Shown: positions 46,568-57,642, counted from the first letter of the stretch. The stretch is 64,000 bases of DNA from Acidovorax sp. (GCF_027492855.1 NZ_JAPUDY010000034.1:34642-98641); one strand, 5' to 3'. Numbers and translations are program-made. Notes: generated by a model not told the origin, from the sequence alone.

Positions 46568-46684
46568 AGGTTGAAGGTAGCGAGCGAGGGGGCCGCGATA
46601 ATCGGCGCCCATGCACCGCTGCCGCCTTGTTGATACCGCCCCCGGCCCCTGGCTTGGCCTTTGCTGCGGGCGAGGGTCGCAGGC

Positions 46685-47635
46685 ATGACCCAGTCCTTCG
46701 ACGCCGCCATTGAGGCCTTCGCGCCCGCTCTGCCGTTGGCGGTGGGGCTGAGCGGCGGGGCGGATTCCACCGCGCTGCTGTTGGCCTGCGCCCGGCGCTG
46801 GCCCGGCCAGGTGCAGGCCATCCACGTGCACCACGGCCTGCAGGCCGCAGCCGATGGCTTCGAGCAGCATTGCGCGGCGCTGTGCCAAGGCCTCGACGTG
46901 CCGCTGTGGGTGGAGCGGCCGGACGCCCGCCATGCACCGGGCCAGAGCCCCGAAGATGCAGCCCGGCAGGCAAGATACAAGGCTTTTGATGCGGTAGCGC
47001 TTGCCAGTAAAGCGCAAGCAGCTATCAAATCAATAGCAATTGCACAACATGCGGATGACCAGGTCGAAACGCTGCTACTGGCCTTGTCGCGCGGTGCAGG
47101 GGTGGCCGGGCTGGCAGCCATGCCTGCCCGCTGGGGGCGCGCGGGCATGGCCTGGCACCGGCCCTTGCTGCAGGTGGCGGGCGCGGATGTACGCCGCTGG
47201 CTGCAAGCGCAAGGCCAAGCCTGGATGGAAGACCCCACCAACACCGACCAGCGTTTCACGCGCAACCGCATCCGCGCGCAGCTGCTGCCTGCATTAGATG
47301 CGGCCTTTCCATCGTTTCGCGATACCTTTGCGCGTTCGGCCACCAACGCCGCCCAGGCCGCCGAGCTGCTGGGTGAACTGGCGCAGCAGGACCTGGCCTT
47401 GGTGGGAGACCCGCCAGAGATCCCATTGCTGCAGCAGATCAGCCGCGCGCGGCAGGCCAATGTGCTGCGCCACTGGCTGCGCCAGGCTCACCACACCACC
47501 CCCGCCGCCGCGCAGCTTGGCGAACTGCTCGACCAGATCGAAGCGTGCACCACGCGCGGCCACGGCATACGCATCAAGGTGGGGCGCGGCTTTGTAGTGC
47601 GATCTGGCCCAAAACTCGATTGGTACAATCCATAG
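46685..47635 (+). CDS. tilS: tRNA(Ile)-lysidine synthase
   Basis: A 316-residue enzyme that adds lysine to C34 of tRNA-Ile(CAU). The PP-loop is VGLSGGADSTALLLA (SGGADS, ~22-27); IHVHHGLQAAADGF and QHADDQVETLLLALSRGAG, then DPTNTDQRFTRNRIR are conserved TilS motifs. Residues ~99-120 (KAFDAVALASKAQAAIKSIA) between ARQARY and IAQHADDQ are encoded by a copy of the dispersed palindromic repeat, read in frame without disrupting flanking motifs; this loop lies where TilS homologues normally vary. No C-terminal TilS domain is present, as in short forms. Confidence 0.92.
   Translation: MTQSFDAAIEAFAPALPLAVGLSGGADSTALLLACARRWPGQVQAIHVHHGLQAAADGFEQHCAALCQGLDVPLWVERPDARHAPGQSPEDAARQARYKAFDAVALASKAQAAIKSIAIAQHADDQVETLLLALSRGAGVAGLAAMPARWGRAGMAWHRPLLQVAGADVRRWLQAQGQAWMEDPTNTDQRFTRNRIRAQLLPALDAAFPSFRDTFARSATNAAQAAELLGELAQQDLALVGDPPEIPLLQQISRARQANVLRHWLRQAHHTTPAAAQLGELLDQIEACTTRGHGIRIKVGRGFVVRSGPKLDWYNP
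46979..47043. repeat. Dispersed palindromic repeat, copy 12, inside tilS
   Basis: GGCTTTTGATGCGGTAGCGC, TTGCCAGTAAAGCGCAAGCA, GCTATCAAATCAATAGCAAT. It keeps the palindromic arms and TTTTGAT..AGCTATCAAATCAATAGCA tail. It is in frame with the gene. Confidence 0.85.
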
Positions 47636-47738
47636 GTTTTGGTCCCCTATCTGCACGAAAAACGGCGGCGCGCCAAAACCTCCCCCTGTTCTTCAACCAC
47701 TGCGCCGTGGCTTCGGATTCGTCACCCCAAAAACTCCA

Positions 47739-49007
47739 ATGGCATTGATCGTTCACAAATACGGCGGCACCTCGATGGGCTCTCCGGAGCGCATCCGCAA
47801 CGTCGCCAAGCGCGTGGCCAAGTGGGCCCGCGCAGGCCACCAGATGGTGGTGGTGCCCAGCGCCATGAGCGGCGAGACCAACCGCCTGCTCGCGCTGGCC
47901 AAGGAACTCGCTCCCCCCCGCGCTACCGAGGCCTATAACCGCGAACTCGACATGCTGGCCGCCACGGGCGAGCAGGCATCGTCGGCCCTGCTGGCCATTG
48001 CGCTGCAGGCCGAAGGCATGGGCTCGGTCAGCTACGCTGGCTGGCAAGTGCCCATCCGCACCGACAGCAGCTACACCAAGGCCCGCATCGAATCCATCGA
48101 CGACCAGCGCGTGCGTGCCGATCTGGCCAACGGCAAGGTCGTGATCGTGACGGGTTTCCAGGGCATTGACGACGACGGCAACATCACCACGCTGGGCCGC
48201 GGCGGCTCCGACACCTCGGCCGTGGCCGTGGCGGCCGCGATGAAGGCCCACGAATGCCTGATCTACACCGACGTGGACGGCGTGTACACCACCGACCCCC
48301 GCGTGGTGCCCGAAGCCCGCCGCCTGCAGACGGTGAGCTTCGAGGAAATGCTCGAAATGGCCAGCCTGGGCAGCAAGGTGCTGCAAATCCGCTCGGTCGA
48401 ATTCGCCGGCAAATACAAGGTCCCCATGCGCGTGCTCTCCAGCTTCACGCCCTGGGACATCGACATCAACGAAGAAGCCCAATCCGGCACGCTGATCACT
48501 TTTGAGGAAGACGAAAAAATGGAACAAGCCGTCGTATCCGGCATCGCTTTCAACCGCGACGAAGCCAAGATCTCTGTGCTGGGCGTGCCCGACAAGCCCG
48601 GCATCGCCTACCAGATCCTGGGCGCCGTGGCCGATGCCAACATCGAAGTGGACGTGATCATCCAGAACGTGAGCAAGGACGGCAAGACCGACTTCAGCTT
48701 CACAGTGCACCGCAGCGACTATGCGCGCACTGTGGACCTGCTCAAGGAAAAAGTGGTACCTGCCCTGGGCGCGCAGGAAGTCGTGGGCGACACCAAGATC
48801 TGCAAGGTCAGCATCGTCGGCATCGGCATGCGCAGCCATGTGGGCGTGGCCAGCAAGATGTTCCGCGTGCTGAGCGAAGAGGGCATCAACATCCAGATGA
48901 TCTCCACCTCCGAAATCAAGACCTCGGTCGTGATCGACGAAAAGTACGTCGAACTGGCCGTGCGCAGCCTGCACAAGGCGTTCGAGCTGGACCAGCCAGC
49001 CGCCTAA
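47739..49007 (+). CDS. lysC: Aspartate kinase
   Basis: A 422-residue kinase phosphorylating aspartate, first step to lysine, threonine and methionine. The kinase domain carries [15 protein letters not shown] (KxGGTS) at the start, [16 protein letters not shown]-like [11 protein letters not shown], and [21 protein letters not shown]. Two C-terminal ACT domains (~265-420, [21 protein letters not shown] and [19 protein letters not shown]) provide feedback regulation by lysine and threonine. It is followed by tRNA-Ser. Confidence 0.95.
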   Translation: MALIVHKYGGTSMGSPERIRNVAKRVAKWARAGHQMVVVPSAMSGETNRLLALAKELAPPRATEAYNRELDMLAATGEQASSALLAIALQAEGMGSVSYAGWQVPIRTDSSYTKARIESIDDQRVRADLANGKVVIVTGFQGIDDDGNITTLGRGGSDTSAVAVAAAMKAHECLIYTDVDGVYTTDPRVVPEARRLQTVSFEEMLEMASLGSKVLQIRSVEFAGKYKVPMRVLSSFTPWDIDINEEAQSGTLITFEEDEKMEQAVVSGIAFNRDEAKISVLGVPDKPGIAYQILGAVADANIEVDVIIQNVSKDGKTDFSFTVHRSDYARTVDLLKEKVVPALGAQEVVGDTKICKVSIVGIGMRSHVGVASKMFRVLSEEGINIQMISTSEIKTSVVIDEKYVELAVRSLHKAFELDQPAA

Positions 49008-49049
49008 CCCGCCAGAATCGCCTCTGAAATGAGGCATAATAGCGGGATT

Positions 49050-49142
49050 GGAAACGTGACCGAGTGGCCGAAGGTGCTCCCCTGCTAAGGGAGTATGGGG
49101 TGTAGAGCCTCATCGAGGGTTCGAATCCCTCCGTTTCCGCCA
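49050..49142 (+). tRNA. tRNA-Ser (anticodon GCU)
   Basis: Class II tRNA with acceptor stem GGAAACG/CGTTTCC, discriminator G and encoded CCA. The anticodon stem CTCCC/GGGAG carries loop CTGCTAA with anticodon GCT (49084-49086). A long variable arm (TATGGGGTGTAGAGCCTCAT region) and T-loop GGTTCGAATCC complete it. A CATAAT box (49034-49039) lies upstream. It reads AGC/AGU codons. Confidence 0.96.
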
Positions 49143-49147
49143 AGATA

Positions 49148-49183
49148 AGCCCCAAGTGCTTCAAGCATGTGGGGCTTTTTATT
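49148..49183 (+). terminator. Rho-independent terminator after tRNA-Ser
   Basis: Stem AGCCCCA..TGCTT / AGCAT..TGGGGCT followed by TTTTTATTT, six bases downstream of the tRNA CCA end. Confidence 0.85.
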
Positions 49184-49262
49184 TGCCCCACCCCGGTGCT
49201 GAATCTACCCATCCAACGCGGGCCATGCATGGCGCGGGTCGCCTGCGCAGGCAAGTGGCCGG

Positions 49263-49694
49263 TCACTCGTCGATCGACGCACTCCACCTCTGGCCCCATT
49301 CTTTGCCGCGCTGGTTCACCTTGTCGATCTCGCGGCGATCGCGTTTGGTGGGGCGGCCTTCTTGCAATGTGGCGGCGGGTTCGGGGGCCAGGCGGCGCAG
49401 TTCTGCGGCGTTCTCTCGTGCGGCGATGCTGTCGGCGGTTTCTTCATACAACTGCTGGGCCACGGGCGCCGGGCCGCGTGCGCCGCTCAGTCCTTTCACC
49501 AGCACGGTGCGCTCCACAGGGCCTTGCCGCAGGGCCACGGTGTCGCCGCAGCGCAGGTCGCGTGCGGGCTTGGCCAGTTGGCCGTTGAGGGTGACGCGGC
49601 CTTTGCTGATTTCTTCGGTGGCCAGGCTGCGGGTTTTGTAGAAGCGGGCGCACCAGAGCCATTTGTCCAGCCGCATTGTCGCCAGGGTATTCAT
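49263..49694 (-). CDS. hslR: Heat-shock protein Hsp15 homologue (S4 RNA-binding)
   Basis: A 143-residue S4-domain protein that in E. coli binds 50S subunits carrying stalled nascent peptide. The S4 domain is MRLDKWLWCARFYKTRSLATEEISKGRVTLNG with KPARDLRCGDTVALRQG; the basic C-terminal tail (RPTKRDRREIDKVNQRGKEWGQRW) is as in HslR. The start ATG NTLAT precedes the usual MRLDKWLW, which is itself a possible start. It lies 17 bases before tctE. Confidence 0.9.
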   Translation of the reverse strand: MNTLATMRLDKWLWCARFYKTRSLATEEISKGRVTLNGQLAKPARDLRCGDTVALRQGPVERTVLVKGLSGARGPAPVAQQLYEETADSIAARENAAELRRLAPEPAATLQEGRPTKRDRREIDKVNQRGKEWGQRWSASIDE

Positions 49695-49711
49695 GGGCGA
49701 GATTGTGCCGC

Positions 49712-51160
49712 TTAAGTTGCGGGCGCGTCGTTCGCCATCGCGCTGGGCAGGGGCAGGCGCACGACGGCGTCAAGCCCCACGATCTGGTGGCCCGACATGC
49801 GATTGACGAGCGTGATGCTGCCCTCCAGCGCCTGCACGATTTCGTGGCAGATGGCCAGGCCCAGGCCGCTGCCGGTACGCACGTCGCCGGCCGAGAAGGG
49901 CTGGAACAGCCGGGCGGCCAGTTCGTCGTCGATGCCGGGGCCGTGGTCGCTGATGGTCAGCGCCACGTGGCGGCCGTCGCTGCGCAGGTCCACAGTCAGC
50001 TCGCTGCCTTCTGGTGCGTGGCGCACGGCGTTGTGCAGCAGGTTGCGGCTGAGTTCGCGCAGCATCCATTCGTGGGACTGCACCAGCGCGGGCTCAGTGT
50101 GGATGCCGAAATCGAGGTCGCGTTGCGCGATCAGGGGTGAGATCTCCAGTGCCACGGCACGCAGTATCTCGTCGAGCCGCGTGGTGGGTGGGGCGCTTTG
50201 CTGGCGCAGTTGTTCCACCTTGGCCAGGGCCAGCATCTGGTTGGCGAGTTGGGTGGCCCGGTCCACCGTGTCGCTGATTTCGTGCAGGGCTTGGCGGGGC
50301 TCCAGGTCGCCATGCAGCGCCGATTGCACCTGGGTTTTGAGCACGGCCAGTGGGGTGCGCAACTGGTGCGATGCGTCGCGCACGAAGCGCTTTTGGTGCC
50401 TGAGCAGGTGGCGCAGGCGTTGCATGACCTCGTTGGTGGCGTCCACCAGTGGCTGCAGTTCGCGCGGGGCCAGGGGCGCGGCGATGGGGCTCAGGTCGCC
50501 CTCGCGCCGAGCCTGCAATTGCTGGCTGAGCTGGCGCACGGGGCGGGTGGCGCGTTGCACCACCAGCACTACGGTAAAGGCCACCACGGCGATCAGCAGG
50601 GCCTGGCGCAGCAGGGTGTTCCACAGGATTTGCAGGGCCAGGGTTTCGCGCACTTCCAGCGTTTCAGCCACCTGGATCACGGCCATGGTGCGCCCTTCGG
50701 AGCTGGCCACCGGCTGCAGCAGCACGGCCACGCGCACGTCCCGGTCGCGGAACTGGTCATCGTAGAAGTCCACCAGGGCGGCGTAGGGCGGGCGATCGGG
50801 GATGCTGCCCTGCCAGAACGGCAGTTCCTCAAAACCTGACACCATCTCGCCCTTCAATGTCGAGACGCGGTAAAACATCTGGCTCTGGTTGTCGGCCTCA
50901 AAAGCCTCCAGCGCCGAATAGGGCACGATGGCGCGCAGTTGCGCCGCGTCGTCGAAGCCTTTCACGTCGAGCTGCTCGCTGATGCTCTTGGCGGATGCCA
51001 GCAAGGTGCGGTCATATGCCGTGTTGAGCGATGTCAGCGTCTGGCGGTACAGGCTGAAGGTGTTGAAGGCGATGAACAGCGCCACTGGCAGCAGGATGCC
51101 CAATAGCAGGCGCCTGCGCAGCGAGTGGTAGCGCGGTGCTGCGCTTGGGGCGACGCTCAT
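49712..51160 (-). CDS. tctE: Sensor histidine kinase TctE
   Basis: A 482-residue membrane kinase. Two membrane helices (~16-36 and ~182-205) enclose a periplasmic sensor (~37-180, YDRTLLASAKSISEQLDVKGFDDAAQ). HAMP, then the H box RFVRDASHQLRTPLAVLKTQ (catalytic His), N box LSRNLLHNAVRHA, and G boxes DHGPGIDDELAARLF and GSGLGLAICHEI. It senses extracellular tricarboxylates and phosphorylates TctD. Its start overlaps the tctD stop (ATGA), and the pair is divergent from tctCBA. Confidence 0.93.
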   Translation of the reverse strand: MSVAPSAAPRYHSLRRRLLLGILLPVALFIAFNTFSLYRQTLTSLNTAYDRTLLASAKSISEQLDVKGFDDAAQLRAIVPYSALEAFEADNQSQMFYRVSTLKGEMVSGFEELPFWQGSIPDRPPYAALVDFYDDQFRDRDVRVAVLLQPVASSEGRTMAVIQVAETLEVRETLALQILWNTLLRQALLIAVVAFTVVLVVQRATRPVRQLSQQLQARREGDLSPIAAPLAPRELQPLVDATNEVMQRLRHLLRHQKRFVRDASHQLRTPLAVLKTQVQSALHGDLEPRQALHEISDTVDRATQLANQMLALAKVEQLRQQSAPPTTRLDEILRAVALEISPLIAQRDLDFGIHTEPALVQSHEWMLRELSRNLLHNAVRHAPEGSELTVDLRSDGRHVALTISDHGPGIDDELAARLFQPFSAGDVRTGSGLGLAICHEIVQALEGSITLVNRMSGHQIVGLDAVVRLPLPSAMANDAPAT

Positions 51161-51840
51161 GTATCGGCCCGCAGCAGGTAGCCCAGGCCGCGCAGCGTCA
51201 TCAGGGTGAGGCCCGTGCCGGTCAGTTTTTTGCGCAGCCGGTACACCACCACCTCGATGGCTTCGTATTGCACGTCAAGCTGGCCGGGGAACACCAGTTC
51301 ATACAGCCGCTCCTTGGTCACGGCGTGGCCGGGCTGCGCCAGCAGTGCGTGCATCAGCGCCAGTTCGCGGGGGGTGAGCTCCATCACCTCGCCGTTCAGG
51401 TAGAGCGCGCCGCTGTCCTTGTCGTAGCGGATGGCGCCGATCTGTATGGTGCTGGGCGCCAGGGGGGCCACGGCAGGGTCGGCGCTGCGGCGCACCAGGG
51501 CACGCAGGCGGGCCTCCAGTTCGTCCAGGTCAAAGGGCTTGGGCAGGTAGTCGTCGGCACCGGCGTTCAGGCCCACCACACGGTCGCCCACGGTGCCCCG
51601 CGCGGTGAGTATCAGCACGGGGGTGCGCAGGCCCCGGTTGCGCGCCTGTTGCAGCACCTGCAGGCCGTCCAGGCCGGGCAGGGTGAGGTCGAGGATGACC
51701 GCGTCGGGCTGCAGGGCGGCCCACTGGTTCAGCGCCGCACGCCCGTCGCCCACGGCGGTTACTTCCATGCCGCGGCGTGTCAGTGCGCGGTGCAAGGTGG
51801 CCTGCATGGTGGGGTCGTCTTCTACAAGGAGCAGTTGCAT
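51157..51840 (-). CDS. tctD: Response regulator TctD
   Basis: A 227-residue OmpR/PhoB-type regulator. The receiver domain (~1-115) shows LLVEDDPTMQ (acidic pocket), the phosphoacceptor in VILDLTLPGLDG (Asp51), LTARGT and KPFDLDEL (Lys). The winged-helix DNA-binding domain (~130-225) ends VYRLRKKLTGTGLTLMTLRGLGYLL. It activates the divergent tctCBA transporter. The ATG shown gives the standard receiver N-terminus; upstream in-frame sequence is not conserved in character. Confidence 0.94.
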   Translation of the reverse strand: MQLLLVEDDPTMQATLHRALTRRGMEVTAVGDGRAALNQWAALQPDAVILDLTLPGLDGLQVLQQARNRGLRTPVLILTARGTVGDRVVGLNAGADDYLPKPFDLDELEARLRALVRRSADPAVAPLAPSTIQIGAIRYDKDSGALYLNGEVMELTPRELALMHALLAQPGHAVTKERLYELVFPGQLDVQYEAIEVVVYRLRKKLTGTGLTLMTLRGLGYLLRADT

Positions 51841-51964
51841 GCGCGGCACCATAGCACCGTCTCGTCGGGCGGGGTGCATGGGTGTTTTCCCTGAGTCCGA
51901 GGACAGCCGTTTGACAGGCTGCGCGCGCATCATCGAGCCGTTCGTAACCCTATCAGGAGACTCC

Positions 51965-52924
51965 ATGCGTCGCGATACCTTTCTGAAATCTCTGGCAGCC
52001 ATGGCTGCTGCGGGTGTGTTGCCCGTCTCGGCCCAGACGGCATCGGCCCTCAAGATGATGATTCCCGCCAATCCTGGTGGTGGCTGGGATTCCACCGGTC
52101 GCGCGTTGGGCAAGGCGATGCAGGACGCGGGCGCCGCATCGTCGGTGTCCTATGACAACAAGGGCGGAGCCGCCGGTGCGATCGGGCTGGCGCAGTTCGT
52201 CAACGCCAGCAAGGGCGACCCGAACGCCTTGATGGTGATGGGCGCCGTGATGCTGGGCGGCATCATCACCGGCAAGCCGCCCGTGGGCCTGGACAAGGTC
52301 ACGCCCCTGGCGCGCCTGACCAGCGAATACAACGTGTTCGTGCTGCCCGCCAACTCGCCTTTCAAGACCATGAAGGACGTGATCGACCAGCTCAAAAAGG
52401 ACCCCGGCAGCGTGAAGTGGGGCGGTGGCTCGCGGGGCTCTACCGAGCACATCGCTGCCGCCATGATCGCCCGCGAAGTGGGCGTGGACCCTGCCAAGAT
52501 CAACTACGTGGCTTTCCGTGGGGGCGGTGAGGCCACCGCCGCCATTCTGGGTGGCAATGTCACCGTGGGCGGCAGCGGTTACAGCGAGTTTTCTGAATAC
52601 ATCTCGGCCGGCAAGATGCGCGCTGTGGGTGTGACCTCGGGCACCCGCCTCAAGGGCGTGAACGTGCCTACGCTCAAGGAGCAGGGCATCAACGTGGAAA
52701 TCGGCAACTGGCGCGGCGTGTACGGCGCCCCCGGCATCACGCCCGAGCAGCGCAAGGCCCTGATCGACTCGTTGGCCAAGACCTTCAAGAGCAAGGCCTG
52801 GCAGGACGCGATGGAGAAGAACAACTGGACCCCCGCATGGATGGCCGGTGACGAGTTCTCCAACTTCGTGGACAACGAGTTCGCCAGCATGCGCGCCACG
52901 ATGGCCAAGTCCGGGATGATCTGA
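51965..52924 (+). CDS. tctC: Tricarboxylate-binding protein TctC (Bug family)
   Basis: A 319-residue periplasmic solute-binding protein of the tripartite tricarboxylate transporter (TTT). The signal peptide RRDTFLKSLAAMAAAGVLPVSAQ has a twin-arginine-like start. The Bug motifs MMIPANPGGGWDSTGRAL, SVSYDNKGGAAGAIGLAQFVN and WGGGSRGSTEHI are present. It captures citrate or related carboxylates for TctAB. It is followed by tctB and tctA in one operon, with a CAGGAG site before the ATG. Confidence 0.94.
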   Translation: MRRDTFLKSLAAMAAAGVLPVSAQTASALKMMIPANPGGGWDSTGRALGKAMQDAGAASSVSYDNKGGAAGAIGLAQFVNASKGDPNALMVMGAVMLGGIITGKPPVGLDKVTPLARLTSEYNVFVLPANSPFKTMKDVIDQLKKDPGSVKWGGGSRGSTEHIAAAMIAREVGVDPAKINYVAFRGGGEATAAILGGNVTVGGSGYSEFSEYISAGKMRAVGVTSGTRLKGVNVPTLKEQGINVEIGNWRGVYGAPGITPEQRKALIDSLAKTFKSKAWQDAMEKNNWTPAWMAGDEFSNFVDNEFASMRATMAKSGMI

Positions 52925-53029
52925 TCGCAAGCCGTGCGCTGTAGCCGCTCTGCCTGTCTTGCCAGGTGGGTTGGGCGGCAGTAGCGCACACGCTGGTGTA
53001 CGTGCTGGTTGGTGCGAAGGAGAAAAAAC

Positions 53030-53548
53030 ATGACACAACAACACTCGTCGCGCTCCAAGCCCTTGCAAACCCTGGTGGGGGCGGGGCTGGTGGTGCTCTC
53101 GCTGGGCCTGGCCTGGGGGGCCAGCTCGGTCAGTTCCGAGGCGGGCTACGGCGGCGTGGGCCCCAATTTCTTTCCCTGGGTGGTCAGCATCGTCTTGCTG
53201 GTCTGCGGCGTGCTTTGCATCGTGCATGCACTGACAGGGGGGTTCCGGGATCTGGAAGACGGCTCAGGCGACGTGCGCGCGCACTGGAAGGGTTTCATCT
53301 GGGTGTCGGCCGGGTTGCTGCTCAATGCCCTGCTCATCACCACCTTGGGCTTCATCCTGAGTTGTGCGCTGTGCTTCGTGCTGTCGGTGCGGGGCTTCAA
53401 AAGCGCCGAAGGCGAGCTGGACCTGCGCCTGCAGGCCTGGATCAAGGATTCTTTCATCGGTATCGCAGTGTCTGCCCCGGTGTACTGGATGTTTACGCAA
53501 TTGCTGGCCATCAATCTGCCCGGCCTGACCAACACGGGGTGGCTGTAA
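53030..53548 (+). CDS. tctB: TTT transporter small membrane subunit TctB
   Basis: A 172-residue membrane protein with four helices (~13-33, 45-65, 90-110, 140-165). The GPNFFPWVVSIVLLVCGVLCIV stretch is the TctB signature. It forms the membrane part with TctA and receives substrate from TctC. Gap of 105 bases from tctC and 12 bases to tctA. Confidence 0.9.
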   Translation: MTQQHSSRSKPLQTLVGAGLVVLSLGLAWGASSVSSEAGYGGVGPNFFPWVVSIVLLVCGVLCIVHALTGGFRDLEDGSGDVRAHWKGFIWVSAGLLLNALLITTLGFILSCALCFVLSVRGFKSAEGELDLRLQAWIKDSFIGIAVSAPVYWMFTQLLAINLPGLTNTGWL

Positions 53549-53560
53549 AGCCCGCGCGCC

Positions 53561-55060
53561 ATGGAAACGTTCAACCTTTTGATGCAGGGGTTCGTCACCG
53601 CTGCAACCCCCATCAACCTGCTGTGGGCCTTTGTGGGCTGCATCATCGGCACTGCCGTGGGCGTGTTGCCTGGCATCGGCCCGGCCGTGGCGGTGGCCAT
53701 GCTGCTGCCCATCACCGTGAAGGTCGAGGCCACGGCGTCGATGATCTTCTTTGGGGGGATTTACTACGGCGCGATGTATGGCGGCTCCACCACCTCCATC
53801 TTGCTGAACACGCCCGGTGAGGCGGGCTCCATGGTCACGGCCATGGAGGGCAACAAGATGGCCAAGAACGGCCGCGCGGGTGCGGCGCTGGCCACGGCGG
53901 CCATTGGCTCATTCGTGGCGGGCACCATCGCCACGGTGCTGGTCACGTTCTTTGCCCCCCTGGTGGCCGAATACGCGGTGCGCCTGGGCCCACCTGAATA
54001 TTTCATGCTGATGGTGCTGGCCTTCACCACCGTGAGTGCGGTGCTGGGCAAAAGCACGCTGCGCGGCATGGTGGCGCTGTTCGTTGGCTTGGCGATGGGC
54101 CTGATCGGCATCGACCAGATCACGGGTCAGGCGCGCTACACCGGTGGTGTGCCCGAGCTGATGGATGGCATTGAGGTGGTGCTGATCGCTGTGGGCCTGT
54201 TTGCCGTGGGCGAGGCGCTGTACAACGTGATGTACGAAGGCCGTACCGACGAAACCCAGAACCGCCTGACCAGCACCCACATGACCAAGGAGGAGTGGAA
54301 GCGCTCCTGGCCCGCGTGGCTGCGCGCCACGGCCATCGGCTTCCCGTTTGGCACCGTGCCTGCGGGTGGCAGCGAGATCCCCACCTTCCTGAGCTACGCG
54401 GCGGAAAAGAAGCTGAGCAAGCACAAGGAAGAGTTCGGCACCACGGGCGCCATCGAAGGCGTGGCCGGCCCCGAGGCAGCCAACAACGCGGCCATCACGG
54501 CCACTTTGATCCCGCTGCTCACGCTGGGTATTCCCACATCGAACACCACGGCGATTTTGCTGGGTGCGTTCCAGAACTACGGCATCCAGCCTGGCCCGCA
54601 GCTGTTTGACACCAACGGTGCGCTGGTGTGGGCGCTGATCGCGTCGATGTACATCGGCAACGTGATGCTGCTGATTTTGAACCTGCCGCTGGTGGGCCTG
54701 TGGGTGAAGCTGCTGAACATCCCCAAGTCGTACCTGTACGCGGGCATTTTGGTGTTCTCCACGCTGGGCGTATATGGCATGCGCCAAAGTGCGTTCGACC
54801 TGGTGCTTCTGTATGCGATTGGCCTTTTGGGCGTGGTGATGCGTCGCTTTGACTTCCCGGCTGCGCCGGTGGTGGTGGGCATGATCCTAGGCCCGCTGGC
54901 TGAGGCGCAGATGCGCAATGCGGTGTCGATTGGCGAAGGCAAGTGGACGATCTTCTTGGAGCGCCCCGGTTCGGTGACGCTGATCATCATCGTGCTGGCG
55001 GTGCTGATCGTGCCGCGCCTGCTGCGCCGCTGGGCTGCACGCAAAGCGGCGCAGGCGTAG
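53561..55060 (+). CDS. tctA: TTT transporter large membrane subunit TctA
   Basis: A 499-residue inner-membrane permease with about twelve helices. Conserved TctA motifs: [56 protein letters not shown], and the second repeat's PGITPEQ-like [40 protein letters not shown]. It moves tricarboxylates using the sodium or proton gradient. A strong terminator follows 68 bases after the stop. Confidence 0.95.
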   Translation: METFNLLMQGFVTAATPINLLWAFVGCIIGTAVGVLPGIGPAVAVAMLLPITVKVEATASMIFFGGIYYGAMYGGSTTSILLNTPGEAGSMVTAMEGNKMAKNGRAGAALATAAIGSFVAGTIATVLVTFFAPLVAEYAVRLGPPEYFMLMVLAFTTVSAVLGKSTLRGMVALFVGLAMGLIGIDQITGQARYTGGVPELMDGIEVVLIAVGLFAVGEALYNVMYEGRTDETQNRLTSTHMTKEEWKRSWPAWLRATAIGFPFGTVPAGGSEIPTFLSYAAEKKLSKHKEEFGTTGAIEGVAGPEAANNAAITATLIPLLTLGIPTSNTTAILLGAFQNYGIQPGPQLFDTNGALVWALIASMYIGNVMLLILNLPLVGLWVKLLNIPKSYLYAGILVFSTLGVYGMRQSAFDLVLLYAIGLLGVVMRRFDFPAAPVVVGMILGPLAEAQMRNAVSIGEGKWTIFLERPGSVTLIIIVLAVLIVPRLLRRWAARKAAQA

Positions 55061-55128
55061 GCCTGGGGAACTGCCAAGGCTTTTAAAGCTTTTGAAACCG
55101 CTCCCATGTGAGCGGGGCACCAAAAAAA

Positions 55129-55153
55129 CCGCGCCACAGGGCGCGGTTTTTTT
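55129..55153 (+). terminator. Rho-independent terminator of the tctCBA operon
   Basis: Perfect stem CCGCGCC-ACAG-GGCGCGG flanked by seven A on the left and seven T on the right, so it can act in both directions. Confidence 0.9.
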
Positions 55154-55284
55154 ATGTCCAGACAGCGCAAGCAGTCCCTTGCGCCGACGATTTCCGTTGC
55201 AAGCCAGGCACCGGGGCCTTGCGCCCCCGGCGCCTTTCCCACCAGGCGACTTGCTGCGAACAATGACTGAATGGTACCATAAAA

Positions 55285-55305
55285 TGCGAATAGTTCTTAT
55301 TTGCA
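55285..55305. promoter_or_regulatory. Fur-box-like palindrome upstream of the DUF2325 gene
   Basis: TGCGAATAGT-TCTTATTTGCA: symmetric TGC.AATA / TATT.GCA arms in an A/T-rich promoter region, 11 bases before the start codon. This pattern resembles betaproteobacterial Fur sites, and DUF2325 genes are often near iron-transport genes (memory, not checked). Confidence 0.6.
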
Positions 55306-55315
55306 GGATTGACCC

Positions 55316-55996
55316 ATGCATTCACTTCCGCGGGAGTTTCTAGTGCTTTGCCGCCAGTTGGGCGAGGCCCAACAGCGCTGCAGCACCGCACTGTCCGCCC
55401 AGGCGGCCGAGATCCAGGCGCTGCAGGGCGAGATCGTGCGGCTGCGCGGTGCCCTGGTGGTGCGCGATACGCGGTTGGCCATGGCGCGTGAGGAGCTTGC
55501 GCAGTTGGAGGCGGTCTCGCCCGGCCTGCCACGGCGCCGGGCCATGGGGCGCCACATCGGGGCGCTGGCTGAGCGCATTGCCGCCCTGTCCCGCGAATGC
55601 CTGCGCTGGCGCCTCGCAGCCGAGGCCAAGGTGCAGACCCGTGTGATGGAGCAGGGCGCTGCAGCGCTCCAGTTTGCCGACTCGTCGGGCCTGCAGGCCG
55701 ATGCTGCCTTGGACGCCAGCCTGGCCGCTGCGGATCTGGTGATCTGTCAGACGGGCTGTATCAGCCACGATGAATACTGGCGCGTGCAGGACCACTGCCG
55801 CCGCACGGGCAAGCCCTGCATCCTGGTGGACCAGCCCCTGGCCGTTCGCCAGGCGCAGGCGCTGGCCGCCATTCAACCCATGGTCGTGTTGCGCATGGCT
55901 TCGCTAGCGGCGCAACAGCAGCAACAGCAGCCTGCGAAAGAGATGCTGGCGCAAGCCATTTTATCGACTGAAGGTTTGAATGAAAATGGCACCTAG
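55316..55996 (+). CDS. DUF2325-domain protein
   Basis: A 226-residue cytoplasmic protein. Residues ~8-75 are helical, partly coiled coil. Residues ~110-190 form the DUF2325 domain, ending with DLVICQTGCISHDEYWRVQDHCRRTGKPCILVDQP; the conserved cysteines may bind metal. The C-terminus is Gln-rich. The last codons (LNENGT) and the stop lie within a palindromic repeat, which may have altered the original end. A Fur-like palindrome overlaps the promoter, suggesting control by iron. Confidence 0.8.
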   Translation: MHSLPREFLVLCRQLGEAQQRCSTALSAQAAEIQALQGEIVRLRGALVVRDTRLAMAREELAQLEAVSPGLPRRRAMGRHIGALAERIAALSRECLRWRLAAEAKVQTRVMEQGAAALQFADSSGLQADAALDASLAAADLVICQTGCISHDEYWRVQDHCRRTGKPCILVDQPLAVRQAQALAAIQPMVVLRMASLAAQQQQQQPAKEMLAQAILSTEGLNENGT

Positions 55997-56041
55997 CGCT
56001 TGATGAATAAGCGCTAATAGCTATATATTTGATAGCATTTT
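55977..56041. repeat. Dispersed palindromic repeat, copy 13 (contains DUF2325 stop codon)
   Basis: GAATGAAAATGGCACCTAGC, GCTTGATGAATAAGCGCTAA, TAGCTATATATTTGATAGCA. It is one of the most complete copies; the TAG at 55994-55996 that ends the DUF2325 gene is part of its left arm. Confidence 0.9.
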
Positions 56042-56110
56042 GAGTGCGCAAGGCCGCGCTTCCAGCGCGCCATGGCGAGGACGTGCACCCTGTCGCGCTA
56101 CCATCAGCGC

Positions 56111-57622
<1,512 letters not shown>

Positions 57623-57642
57623 TTACTGAACATATGCCTGAA

